From Closterium sp. NIES-65 (lineage: Eukaryota > Streptophyta > Zygnematophyceae > Desmidiales > Closteriaceae), in assembly GCA_948144175.1 (NCBI GenBank), contig CANXME010000875.1:124001-188000 (forward strand): DNA of 64,000 nucleotides, in the 5' to 3' direction. The notes beneath the pieces were generated by a model, which worked only from the letters and a program-made list of their open reading frames with translations, searched no databases and was not told the origin of the DNA. How positions within the stretch are numbered: position 1 is the first letter of the stretch; every line of letters starts with the position of its first letter. Shown here in pieces: positions 10,275 through 21,169 of the stretch. The position numbers and the translations under genes were made by a program.

Positions 10275-13200
10275 ATGGCGGGCAACACTTCGGCGGTAGC
10301 TGGGGAATCTTCAGCCCAAGATCGTAGCGACAGCCATGATTTCGGTGTTTCTGCGCCAAGGGGAGCGCGAACAAGCCAGGGCTCGCTGATCAAGGACGCG
10401 CTGAAATACTTCACCGTCGAGTAGTTTAATGGTTAGGGCTATGATGATTGGGCCTGGAAAGTGCAACTTTATTTCCGTCAGATCGGATTGCTAAAACTAA
10501 TGATTGGGGAGGAGCCTAGACCGAGTGACCCCGCCCTTCAGGAAGATTGGGACGAGCGCGCCTCGGCTGGCTACTATTTGATGTCGCAAAGTTTGGAGCT
10601 GAACCAGCGTCACCACGTCATGCACCTGCTGCCGGAGGTTGAGTGCGGTCCGAACGCGTGGACGGTGTTGAAGGAGCTGCACGCCCCTACCTCCGTCGCT
10701 GCGACACTCATGATGGAGAGGGAGCTGTCCGCGTTGCGCCTAAGCGAGAGAGAGCCGGTACAACCCATCCTGGACAAGATGCGTGATCTCTACGCGGAGC
10801 TGGCCATCGCGGGGATCACCTACCCGGAGCAGACCAAGTGCCTGAAGATGCTCTCGCTGCTGCCGGAATCGTGGCTTTAATTCATGAGCGGATTGAGCCT
10901 GCCGCAGAACCAGAGCTTGTGGACGCTCGAGTGGGTGCGGACGAAGATTCTGGAGGAGGACTTCCGTTGCCGCCAACTGAGGGGTGGAGACGACGGCAGC
11001 AGCGGCTACGGGATGCAAGAAAGACGACGACTCCAACGACCAACAAGGAGGTACCGGTTGGGGTCGCGGTGCGAAATCTAGACGTGGGGGCAAGTTGGGT
11101 GCTGGTGGCAAAATGAAAGGGAGTTGCTGGTATTGTGAGAAGGAAGGGCACCCCTGGTTTTTGTGCTATAAGAAACCCGATGGATGGACCCCCAAGAATC
11201 GTCACCAGGATGGCGGCGCGCGGAGGAACCAGAAAAACGGCGCCAACATGGTCGCTGATTCGTCCGACAACAACCCGAAGGGCAACGGCGGTGCGGAGAA
11301 GAAGAAGGAGCGCACCGCGGGCCAATTCTTCCATGTGGGAGACAAGGGGGAGCAAGGAGACGCATCTGCTAAGGTTGGAGCAGAGCTGCACCCTCTGGAC
11401 TATTGGGTGTAGGACACAGGCGCTGCTTGGACAATGACGCCGCGCAAGGACCTGCTGGACCACGTACGCGCTGAACCGATCAACGAGGTGTGCTCCGCCT
11501 CTGGACACGTACTGTAGGTGGCTGGTGCGGGACGAGCTGCGTTTAAGGGAGCGGATGGCAAGCCGGTGGTGCTGCACGACGTTCTCCTCGTCCCCTACCT
11601 TAAGGCCAACCTTATCTCCCTCCGTAAGCTTGGCAAGGCTGGGGTGAACACCAACGCGGATGGGGCTCGCACTTTTAAGGGGAAGCTAGGCAATCGGGTG
11701 CTTTGGGATCTGCACGAGAGCAAGGACGTGCACAGATCTATATGGCAGTTGCCGGCGCTGGCGTGGCACGGTGGGGGGCAGGCTGGAGAGGGGTCTGCAT
11801 CACAGGGGGAGTGCAACGCCGTTGGAGGGGTTGGTGTGAAAGTGTCGGCCAGATCTGGGGAGACGGATTGGGCAATGGCACACCGACGTTTGGGGCATGT
11901 GGCAATGCCTTTGCTGAAGCAGCTAGAGAACGATGGAGCCGTTAAGGGCTTGAAGCTGAACGGACAACCATCCGATGATAACTTTGAAATTTGCCTCCTT
12001 TCAAAGTTCACCCATTTCCCCTTCCATAGTGTGGCTGGCAGGAGCAAAAAGCCGTTGGAGCTGGTCCACATGGACTTGGTGGGGCCGCTGCCGGTGCAAG
12101 GGCACAAGGGGGAGCGGTACTTCCTAACCATACTGGATGAGTGGAGCAGGCTAATGTGGGCGTATCCGCTGAAGCAGAAAGATCACGCCGCCTCCACGAT
12201 TCGAGACGATTGGCTGCCGTTTGTGGAGAAGCAAGCGGAGTGTGTGGTGAAGCGGATTAGGACAGATCGGGGTGGTGAGTTCCTTGGAGCTGAGATGACG
12301 GCCTGGCTCAAGAAGCAGGGCATCCAGAGAGAGCTGACCACGGCTTACACCCCACAGTCCAACGGTGTAGCAGAACGGGCGAACCGGACAATTTTGGAGA
12401 CAGCTAGGGCGCTGCTCATAGAATCTGGGCTGGGCAACTTGATGTGGCCCCATTCTGTTCGGCACGCTACCGTCGCTATGAACAGGGTACTCACAAAGGT
12501 TGGGGATGACTCGTGGGTGCCGTTGGAGAGGTGGCTCGGGAGGAAGCCGCCGGTGGACATGCTGAGGGTGTTCGGTTGCATGGCAGTCGCCCACGTCCCC
12601 AAGACCAACAACAGTAAGTTGGGGGCGAGTGCAATCTGGTGCGTGCATTTGGGGCTGGCTGCTGAGAGCAAGGGATGGCTGCTGTGGGAGCCTTCCAAGG
12701 GTGTGTTTTTTGACAGCAGGGATGTGAAGTTTGTTGAGGGCATGATGTATAGGAGCTGGAAGAAACAGCCGGAGGCCAGAGTGTCCCAGCAGATGGAGCG
12801 GATCACCATGCAACTATACCTGACTCCTAGTGTGTGGGAGGAGGGAGAGGAGGCAGCTGCAGAGGGTGGTGATAGAGAGAAGGTGCAGGAGGCACCTGCT
12901 GGTGGAGGTGATGGTGTGGAGACTAGCGGTAGCACTAGTGGAGCTGCTGGATCCGAGGGAGGAGAGCAGCAGCAGGGGAAAACTAAGAAGCCGAAGGGTG
13001 TCGTTATGAAGGGATGGGAGACACCCGTCTCCAGGCCAGGACGTACCCGTATGGCTACTAAGCAGCTGATGTAGCGGAGCAGCAGCTTGGGACCGAGGAG
13101 GCATTGCTGATTCTACCGCATGGCTATGACCCGGATGAGGAGGATGAGCCTGCCTACTGTTTTCTTGCCCTTGCATCAGAGGAACCAGCTAGTATGGAGG

Positions 13201-14787
13201 AGGCATTAGCTGGACCAGGTAGGGAGAAGTGGCTGGTTTCCAGGGATGCTGAGTACCAGAGCCTGCTAGAGATTGGGACATGGGAGCTGGTGGTGCTGCC
13301 TGAGGGGAAGAAAGCCGTACAGTGCAAGTGATGCTAAGGATCAAGACCGATGACAAGGGATAGGTCACCATCTACAAGAGTAGGTTGGTGGCTAAGGGGT
13401 TTATGCAGAAGGAGAAGCGGGACTTCAATGAGATCTTTACTCCCACTACCAAACCCCCTACCCTTCGTGTCTTGTTGGCAGATGCAGCCGTTAGTGGGAA
13501 GTTTATTATTCAGATGGACATATCAACGGCATTCCTCAATGGTATTTTAGAGGAGGAGGTGTTCATGACGCAGCCACCTGGGTATGAGGATGGTACGGGC
13601 AGGGTGTGCAAGCTAAAAAAGTCCATCTACGGCTTGAAGCAGGCGCCACGCTGCTGGTGCCAGAAGTTTGCAGCTGTTTTAGAGGAGATGGGATTCAGGA
13701 CCAGCAGCTGTGATGAGAGCCTCTTTCTCAAGGGGGAGGGGGAGAAGCTGGTGTTGTTTCTGGTCTACGTGGACGACATTCTTCTCTTCAGCAGCAGCAT
13801 AAAGGAGATCTAGAAAGTGCAGCAACAGCTGATGGAGAACTTCAAGTGCAAGAACCTTGGGGAGGTAAAATACTACCTCGGGATGCATGTGGAGAGGGAT
13901 CCAGATCACAGGTGGTTGAAACTGCACCAGGAGAAGTTCATCAAGGAGCTGGGGGAGAAGTATGGTATTGAGAATGAGCGCAAGGTTGCAACTCCCCTAC
14001 CAGCAGAATTCAAGCTTCTGAAAGCTGCAGAGGATGAAGGGGTTGAAGCCGAGGAGCAGCAGCAATTTCAGTCCTTGGTAGGCAGCCTCTTGTATGCAGC
14101 AGTTCACACGAGGCCCGATATCTCTTTCTCGGTTGGGCAGCTGGCCAGGGTGGTGCAGAATCCATCAGAGGAGCAGGTAGATGCAGCTGAGCGTGTGGTG
14201 AAGTATCTGAACTCTCACCCAAGTATTGGAGTTCAATACTCCGCATCTGCACAGTCGAAGCAGAAAGCGGTTGAGGTGCTGAAAGAGAAGGGGGAGAGGC
14301 TTGGAGAAGGCAAGCTTTTCCTCACTTGCTTTACCAATCCTACGTGGGCCTCTGAGAAGAAGGATTCCTCATGTGTGGGAGGATACATCTGCGTAATTGG
14401 GGGAGGACCGGTTAGTTAGAGGTCAAAGAAGCAGACGGAGACAGCACTCTCTTCCGTGGAGTCAGAGTACATGGCAATGTTTCATGGGGTGAAGGAGGTG
14501 ATTAGGCTGAGGAGGCTGTTGGAGGAGATTGGCCAGGAGCAAAAGGTTGCTACGCCGCTATTTTTGATAGCAAGGAAGCTCTTGGGATGGCCAGGAACGT
14601 TGTGCTTCATGGGCTCAATAAGCACATGCGTATCAAGTGGCACTGGCTGCGTAAGGAGGTGAAGCGGGGGACGGTGAATCCGATCTACATCAAGAGTCAC
14701 CAGCAGCCAGCAGACTTTCTCACCAAGAGGCTTGCGGATGAACCTCATTGGCGTTGTGTGCGCATGAGTGGAATGAGCATGAACTAG
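10275..14787 (+). pseudogene. A2 gag-pol pseudogene
   Basis: Collinear with the A1 polyprotein from ATG to the terminal TAG, but disabled many times. There are stops in the gag N-terminus (about 10423) and at about 10878. Near 11018 about 52 bp of the Gly/Arg region is deleted between short GCAA repeats. Stops follow next to the protease DTG (about 11410) and at about 11514. The longest open stretch is 11518-13074, covering pre-integrase, integrase and part of the connector. It ends where 13 bp were lost between two AGCTGA repeats. Further stops lie near 13329, 13361, 13811 and 14417, with a small deletion near 14565. The CCHC knuckle and integrase residues can still be read. Confidence 0.93.
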
Positions 14788-14829
14788 TATGGAATGATGG
14801 GGATGCAGCCGGCAGGCTGAGGGGGAGTG

Positions 14830-15922
14830 TGTTGGGTGCAAATTCACATTGCACGACATCCTGCCGTCTGTTTGTACGAGCATGCGTGTGCGAATGCATT
14901 TGCGTGTGAATGGTATGTTCGTGTGTTTGTTTGCTTTCGCAATTTTTGCTTGAAGCATTTGCAGGTACTCGCACAATGTGCGCTTCGGCACAACATTGTA
15001 CGCGCTATGAACAGTACAAGGAGAAAGGACGAGCTCGCAAAGGAACCCAAGATCGAAGCTTTGCGGTTCGGCTTACTTGATTGCGCAGATTCAGTTCTAT
15101 CCAACTCGAAATTGTACTGATTTGTTTGGTTGACTATAGTGTAGCAGGGCAGGCACTATAGGGGTACAATTTAGGTGAAGGTTGGATGTTGTTTGTCTGT
15201 ATCTGCATGCTACAGGGCCAAGGGAAACCAGCGGAACCAGCATTTGGCTGGTTGGGCAAAGACAAAACAGGTTCTGTTTTTAGGACCTGAACCTGGTTGT
15301 TGTTTTCCCAGGTTGGAAAAACAGAACCAGAGGTTGTTTACCAACCTACCACCTGCTGTTTTGTCCAGCCAGGTTGGTTTTGTTGCTTGGAATTATTTGG
15401 GATCATCCCTGGTTGTTCCTAGGTTGATTCCCAAGGTCCTTGCTAGCTATAACTATTTATTCCTTCTCTGTTTGTACCTGAATATAGTGAACTTGATTCA
15501 AGCGAATTCCTTTGTTGCTGGAATTTCCTTTCTACGCGGTGCGACGGCGGAATGCTACCCGAGTCAACGCTAGTACGCTAGCACTCCAACACTAGGCAAA
15601 CGCTGTCCAAGCCATAACTTTGTAATGGCAGAACTTTTCGCGAGGCAACTTGGTTCATTTTAAAGCTCTTGGAGCGAGCTTCGATATAGTGTATTCTCAG
15701 CTTAATCCGATCAACGGTCTGCACGATACGCTGTGCAACGTTCAAGGTACTCTTGCTGTTTTGACTAAGTCCCTCTTGATCCCTCTCTCTACAAACTCGG
15801 ACCCGAGGATAGGGGCTGGTCTTGTACCAGGCACCCAAGGACCCTTGGAGGTGACCCCGAGGAGAGGTTTTAAGTTTGATAAAGACTTAATAGCTTGAGT
15901 TTATTAGGCCCTTACACCAACA
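14830..15922 (+). repeat. 3' LTR of A2
   Basis: Starts TGTTGGGTGC after GAGGGGGAG and ends CCAACA; 1,093 bp. It is followed directly by TACTC, the second copy of the target duplication. Confidence 0.95.
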
Positions 15923-16046
15923 TACTCCTGCATGTGAACTGGCCTTGTGGCCTTGAACTTGTGCTCAGGGTGGACCCTGAGCTTGGTTTGCTTTGCTTGA
16001 CTTGTCTTGTGACCCCTTGTTCTCCCCCACTTTGCCTATGGGGGTG
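15923..16046 (+). other. Distal 3' UTR of B1
   Basis: This resumes the B-family 3' UTR interrupted at 9137. It matches 46145-46284 of B2, including a run of CTTTGCTT-type words and a CCCCCACTTTGCC segment before the LTR. No coding potential is seen. Confidence 0.8.
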
Positions 16047-16175
16047 TGTGAGCACATCATAGCTTATGCTTTTGTGTAGGCTTTAGTGGGGTAGCCTATA
16101 AGGGGTAAAACCCAATTAGGGTTAGTACTTGTACCCAACTCTTTCATAGTTCATTCATTCTCGTTCATTTTCACA
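16047..16175 (+). repeat. 3' LTR of B1 (129 bp)
   Basis: Matches the 134-bp LTRs of B2 at its core (GTAGGCT..AGTGGGGTA) and ends TTTTCACA. Its sequence variant is closest to the B4 LTR at 59882-60014, marking a subfamily distinct from B2. Confidence 0.85.
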
Positions 16176-16662
16176 TATGTGACGCACTTACTCTTGGTGC
16201 CAACCATTTGAAAAAGTAACGCTTTTACTCTTGGTACCAACCATATGAGTAAATAACGCACTCAGTCTTGGTACCAACCATATGGGTAAATAGCCCACCT
16301 AATCTTGTTACGAACCATATGGGTAAGTAACGCGTTTTTTCTTAACGCCTATCATATGGGCAAGTAACGCATATTGGATTCGTACCAACCGCATTAGTAA
16401 GTAAAACACCTACTCTTTGTACCAACCATATGGGTAAGTAACACGCTTATTGCAATACCAATCATATGGCTAAGTAACGCAATTACTTCATGTACCAATA
16501 ATATAAGTATGTAACGTACTTACTTTTGGTACCAACCATATGGGTAAGTAACGCAGTTACTCTTGGTACCAACCATATGGTTAAGTAACGCGCTTACTCA
16601 TGTTACCAACCATATGGATAAGTAACAGACTTCTTTTTGGTACCAACCATATGAGTAAGTAA
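16176..16662 (+). repeat. 37-bp satellite array, block 1
   Basis: About 13 degenerate copies of a 37-bp unit built on GGTACCAACCATATGGGTAA followed by a GTAACGC element. The block ends ATGAGTAAGTAA exactly at the C1 LTR. It is homologous over its length to 47473-47940. Confidence 0.9.
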
Positions 16663-17560
16663 TGCTGACAGGAGTGGATTGTTTGCCTCGCCCTCGTTTG
16701 AGCGACGATGATTTCCTGGTCGGGCGCACGGATAGTGTCGCCGACTGTTCTGCAAGTTTTGACCTGTGCTGGTCGACGGGGTTGTCGACCTGCAGCCGAC
16801 CGCAACAATGCCTCCGACGAAAGGAAGCCGGCGGCCTAGTTTGACTGGTGTGGTCGACGAAGGGGTTCGTCGACCGACCCTGGTGCGGTCGAAGAAGGAG
16901 GTTCATCGACCTACGTGGGACTGTCAGTGAGCCGTCGACGAGGGGTCCTCGACGGCAGCTGTCGACCGAGCTGGTTGACGGAGGGAACCGTCCACCAGGG
17001 TGGTCTTCGAGGGGAAATGCGGTCGACGAGATAGGGGACGAGTTGGTCGACCCGGTCGACCGAGTTACCTCGTCGAGGTTCTGCGGAGGCACGCGAACGT
17101 CGTCGAGGTCGTGATGATGAAGGCGACTTCGGGCTGGTATCCCGAAGTCGATGTGGTTCGTCAGGCGCAGACAAAAGCCGACGGACGTATGACGGTGCAC
17201 GTCAGGCCAATCGTCTGCGCGCACATGCGAGCGTGCGCAGTGCTGTCTTTAACGGGTGCAACGCTGGACAGCCGCTTTGCTGCAGTGTTTTCATACCATC
17301 GAGCTGTTCTGTTGGCAGGCCGCTTTTCAGCAGCGCTGGCGCGGCTCTTCTTCGCAACGCTGGCAAGCGGTCGACTATGATGTGCTGGCGGTCGACCAGC
17401 TGCCTTGCTAGGTTGCTAGGTTCTGATGTAGTCATTCTTGCCATTGTTGTATCAATCTTTCTGTACTCTCAACTTTGCTAGTGAAAACTTTTGTCAAGTT
17501 CTTTCGTGAATGTGCAAGTGCTAGAGAACGCAGAGTAGCTACGATCACACTGACACAACA
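16663..17560 (+). repeat. Candidate LTR of family-C element C1
   Basis: It starts TGCTGACAGG (TGTTGACGGG in the paralogue at 47941) at an abrupt satellite junction, lies upstream of a C gag and ends tentatively TGACACAACA at 17560, giving TGTTG/CAACA ends. The first ~330 bp match 47941-48268. It is rich in GTCGAC words. No partner LTR is present and no convincing PBS follows, so the right boundary is uncertain. Confidence 0.5.
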
Positions 17561-17699
17561 CATGCCTATCCCTTGGTCTAGCTACCGCCCATTGTAGATT
17601 TTCTCCGCTTGGTGCGGTGAACGAATATCTGGTTCCAGATAGGAGCCAATGTTTGCACCTACCTAGCTGTTTCGTAGAAGGGCAGCTGATGTAGTCTCC
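17561..17699 (+). other. Untranslated leader of C1
   Basis: This is the sequence between the candidate LTR end and the gag ATG at 17700. No tRNA-Met-type PBS, repeat or open frame of note is visible. Confidence 0.4.
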
Positions 17700-18762
17700 A
17701 TGGTTAATCCCGTAGTCAAAGCGCGAGTAGCGGACACCTTGGAGGCTCGTTTAGCTGATGCGAGGAGACGCCACGAGGCTGACGAGTACGGGCCGAGCCT
17801 CTCCTTAAAGGACTTCGAGTTGGGCATTTGGGCCAAGTGGGCGACGGACGACGTCAGTCACCCCAACGAAGCAGTAGGAGGCCCACGTTGACCGTCGTCT
17901 GGCGGGACCGCTCCAGTGTATGGCTACATCTAACCACCGCTAATTTCTTTCCGTCTATTTTCAACCCCACTTGCGCAAGTGGGTATGCACCCTTTCTTGA
18001 ATCTTTGACCGAGGGTTGTGTGGGCGTCAGCAATTTCACACTGATTTCACAGTGAGTTGGTACAGACCCCAAAAAAGAGTAGAAGGGCACAAGGGAATTC
18101 GCAACAGCAAAAGTGCCCCTTTCACATATTTGCTTTCATGCGTTTCTTAACATTAAAAATCGGGATGCTTCGTAGCCCAAGTTCCCCAAGTGCCCAACTA
18201 AAATAGTCGAATGCGAGAATGGTATCTTCGAAACGCGGGAACAGTGCAATGGTTCGGAATTAAAAATAGTGGTGGTTAGATGTACGTCAAGTTCACGCTA
18301 GACAAAGTCAATACCAGGCCGCTCCAAGGTCGACGGGACCTTATCACGTAGAAGGAGGCTATTGAGCCTCAGCTGGAGGTCACCGGGCTGAAGGGTTTCG
18401 CCGACGGCACCGTGCCGACACTTCAAGACGACGAGGTTGAGCTGCACGGAAAGTTTTGTGCCGCTCACCTGCTCACCTTCATGGTCATCTCGATGTACTG
18501 TTCATGGATGGTGCACATTGCGCTGTCGACTTCGTCTGGATGCACGCCACCAAGCATGGCGGTTCATCATGTCAACCTACCAAGCGACGAACGACTTGTA
18601 CATCGGCTAGTTGGAGGAGCAGCTGATACACCTCCGGATGGGCGAGCTGAAGTCAACGACGGACTACTGAACCCTTGCTCGACGACTCTTGTCCGAGATG
18701 CGGATGGCGGATATCCAATACGCGACTGCGTCGTACATCACGCATGTCATCAAGTGACTGCC
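17700..18762 (+). pseudogene. C1 gag N-terminal part, interrupted by a MITE-like element
   Basis: The frame starts MVNPVVKARVADTLEARLAD and continues with SLSLKDFELGIWAKWATDD. A 356-bp element (17927-18282) then interrupts it. Beyond it the gag resumes as VYGYVKFTLDKVN, then KEAIEPQLEVTGLKGFADGT, and later YQATNDLYIG and LEEQL, in shifting frames with stops. This order of motifs fits a copia gag (UBN2/DUF4219 type) different from those of families A and B. It is decayed: a TGA falls near 17890, a TAG near 18349 and at least one frameshift near 18500. Confidence 0.75.
17927..18282. mobile_element. MITE-like element with TA target duplication
   Basis: A 356-bp segment whose ends read CATCTAACCACC and its exact complement GGTGGTTAGATG. 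Similarity of the ends extends imperfectly to about 28 bp. TA stands at 17925-17926 and 18283-18284. Excising the segment with one TA joins GTGTATGGCTA to CGTCAAGTTC and restores the gag reading VYGYVKF. It has no open frame of consequence and moderate AT content, as expected for a non-autonomous Tc1/mariner-type element; the superfamily is inferred only from TA and the short inverted ends. Confidence 0.72.
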
Positions 18763-19851
18763 TGTTGGGTGCAAATTTACTTTGCACAACATCTTGCCGT
18801 CAGTTTGTACGAGTATGCGTGTGCGAATGCATTTGGGTGTGAATGGAATGTTCGTGTGTTTGTTTGCTTTCGCAATTTTCGCTTGAAGCATTTGCAGGTA
18901 CTCACGCAATGTGCGCTTCGGCATAACATTGTACGCGCTATGAACAGTACAAGCAGAAAGGACGAGCTCGTAAAGGAACCCAAGATGGAAGCTTTGCGGT
19001 TCGGCTTACTTGATTGCGCAGATTCAGTTCTATCCAACTCGAAATTGTACTGTTTTGTTTGGTTGACTATAGTGTAGCAGGGCATGCACTATAGGGGTAC
19101 AATTTAGGTGAAGGTTGGATATTGTTTGTCTGTATCTGCATGCTACAGGGCCACGGGAAACCAGCGGAACCAGCATTTGGCTGGTTGGGCAATGACAAAA
19201 CAGGTTCTGTTTTTAGGACCTGAACCTGGATGTTGTTTTCCCAGGATGGAAAAACAGAACCAGAGGTTGTTTACCAACCTACCACCTGCTGTTTTGTCCA
19301 GCCAGGTTGGTTTTGTTGCTTGGAATTATTTGGGAACATCCCTGGTTGTTCCCAGGTTGATTCCCAAGGTCCTTGTTAGCTAGAACTATTTATTCCTTCT
19401 CTGTTTGTACCTGGATATGGTCAATTTGATTCAAGCGAACTCCTCCCTGGAATTTCGTTTCTACGCGGTGCGACGGCGGAATGCTACCCGAGTCAACGCT
19501 AGTACGCTAGCACTCCAACACTAGGCAAACGCTGTCCGAGCCATAACTTCGTAATGGCAGAACTTTTCGCGATGCAACTTGGTTCACTTTAAATCTCTTG
19601 GAGCGAGCTTCGATATAGGAAATTCTCAGCTTAATCCGATCAACGGTCTGCACGATACGATGCGCGACATTCAAGGTACTTTTGCTGTTTTGACTGAGTC
19701 CCTCTTGATCCCTCTCTCTACAAACTCGGACCTTAGGATAGGGGCTGGTCTTGTACCAGGCACCCAAGGATCCTTGGAGGTGACTCTGAGGAGAGGTTTT
19801 AAGTTTGATAAAGTCTTAATAGCTTGAGTTTATTAGGCCCTTATACCAACA
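18763..19851 (+). mobile_element. Family-A solo LTR in C1 gag, TSD CTGCC
   Basis: A complete 1,089-bp A LTR (TGTTGGGTGC to CCAACA) with no internal A sequence on either side. CTGCC occurs at 18758-18762 and at 19852-19856. Removing LTR and one CTGCC rejoins the C gag codons as HVIK, a stop, then LPSSFNLMKRL. It most likely arose by LTR-LTR recombination after a full-length insertion. Confidence 0.93.
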
Positions 19852-20594
19852 CTGCCGAGCAGCTTCAACCTCATGAAGAGGCTGATTGTGGTACCCGCCA
19901 TGCGTGAGTCACTCCATGAGGACTCCCTCACCAGCTACATCATCCGAGATGAGGTAATGCTGGAGGCAGAACGGCCTACGGAGCTCCTTCGACAGATAAT
20001 CTACGCCGCCCTGACGAAGCAGAGTCGAGAGCAAGGCAGCGTGGAAAGCAGAGCAGAGGTGGCAGCGGAGGTGGGCGGTCGACGAAGGACATCGACGAGT
20101 AGAAGCCGATGTGGGAAAATGGTCGTGGAGGTGGTGATCGACGGCGGGAGTGCTGGATCTGGAGCGACCCTTACCATCTCTCCTTCGAATGCCCTAACCG
20201 TGATGATAGTGACGAAGACGACAACAAAGGAGGTCGCAGAAGGTCGGCCAGTCGTCGTCCTCCTCGAGACGAGAAGCCGCGCAAGACGAAGCAGACGTTG
20301 AAGAAGGTGTTGACGATGAAGGACGTCGACAACTCCAGCGGCAAGGACCGAGATGACGGGGAGGGGTCATGCTCGATGGTCGGCGCGGTGGAGCCGACAG
20401 TCTCGCTGGCGCCGGAGGCTGGCGACGACTTCAAGGAGGTCGCGGCCACCGTGCAGGCAAATCCGATCGTGGTGCTGCTCGATAGTGGTTGCTCATACCA
20501 CCTGATGGGTGCAAATGAGGTATTCATCGAAATGGCGCCGAGCGGCGATGTGAAGCATGTGCGCGGCGGGGCTTTGGAGGCGGTCGAGAGCTGC
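19852..20594 (+). pseudogene. C1 gag C-terminus and protease fragment
   Basis: Continues the C gag as SSFNLMKRLIVVPAMRESL and DSLTSYIIRDEVMLEAERPT. A zinc-knuckle relic follows at about 20148-20190 (CWIWSDPYHLSFEC); its second Cys is replaced by Trp (TGG at 20160-20162), which should prevent zinc binding. The protease motif LLDSGCSYHLMG is at about 20476-20511. The element then stops abruptly at a satellite junction near 20595, with integrase, RT and RNase H missing. Reading frames change around 20100. Confidence 0.82.
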
Positions 20595-20824
20595 GTACTA
20601 ACCATATTGGTAAATAACGTATTTACATTTGGTACCAACCATATGAGTAAGTAAAATACCTACTCTTTGGGTAAGTAACGCTCTTACTCTTGGTACCAAC
20701 CATATTGATAACTAGCGCACATTCTTTTGGCACCAATCATATGGGCAAGTAACGCACGTATGCTTGGTACCAACTATGGGTAAGCAGGGCACCCAGTTCT
20801 TGTACCAGCCATTTAGGTAAATAA
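20595..20824 (+). repeat. 37-bp satellite array, block 2a
   Basis: About six units of the same satellite, ending GGTAAATAA at the B3 insertion. The phase continues on the far side of B3 at 28492. Confidence 0.88.
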
Positions 20825-20959
20825 TGATAAGAATTGAACGAGAATGATTGACTAAGGAATGGAAGTGATACAAATAGGAAACACTAATTGGGTTGTACCC
20901 CCTATGGGATACCCCACTATAGCCTACACAAAATGTATAAGCTATATAGAGTTCTGACA
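20825..20959 (-). repeat. 3' LTR of B3 (135 bp)
   Basis: On the minus strand it reads TGTCAGAACTC...TTCTTATCA. It pairs with 28230-28364, with a few differences visible. Confidence 0.9.
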
Positions 20960-21169
20960 CACCCCCATAGGCAAAATGGGTGAGAACAAGGGGTCACAAG
21001 ACCAGTCAAGCAAAGCAAAGCAAGGCAAGCTCAAGGTGGATCTCAAAGTCACCACACAGTCCGAGCTCAAGGTCAAGGCCACAAGGCCAGTTCACATGCA
21101 AGGGTACTCATATATATAAAGCTAGACAAGCAAGAGCAGGTACATATATATGTGACAGTACAAACAAGG
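20960..21169 (-). other. 3' UTR of B3
   Basis: Corresponds to the UTR between the RNase H stop and 3' LTR in B2. It contains CTTTGCTT-type repeats and a TATATATA run. No coding potential. Confidence 0.75.

Larger units (their letters stand above)
9138..15922 (+). mobile_element. Family-A copia element A2, full length, with TSD TACTC
   Basis: LTRs lie at 9138-10227 and 14830-15922, with a PBS at 10231-10242 and a polypurine tract at 14819-14827. TACTC occurs at 9133-9137 and again at 15923-15927, directly abutting the LTR ends, so this is one clean insertion into the 3' UTR of B1. The polyprotein is heavily mutated, so A2 is older or more decayed than A1. Confidence 0.95.
6162..16175 (+). mobile_element. 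Family-B copia element B1, 3' half, interrupted by A2
   Basis: B1 enters just downstream of integrase, at the segment matching 43152 in B2. It runs through the spacer, RT, RNase H, the 3' UTR and a 129-bp 3' LTR (16047-16175). Family-A element A2 (9138-15922) sits in its 3' UTR with a perfect TACTC duplication. The 5' half lies left of the window or was lost. The likely TSD after the LTR is TATGT (16176-16180); a paralogous satellite stretch at 47473-47477 preserves what looks like the empty site. Confidence 0.88.

Noticed and set aside
17629..17642. TGGTTCCAGAT as a PBS for C1
   Set aside because: It is ~70 bp from the tentative LTR end and does not match the initiator-Met pattern used by A and B; too weak to call.
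18412..19077. 221-codon frame spanning C1 gag and the solo LTR
   Set aside because: It runs from decayed gag straight across the LTR boundary at 18763, so it is an accidental read-through.
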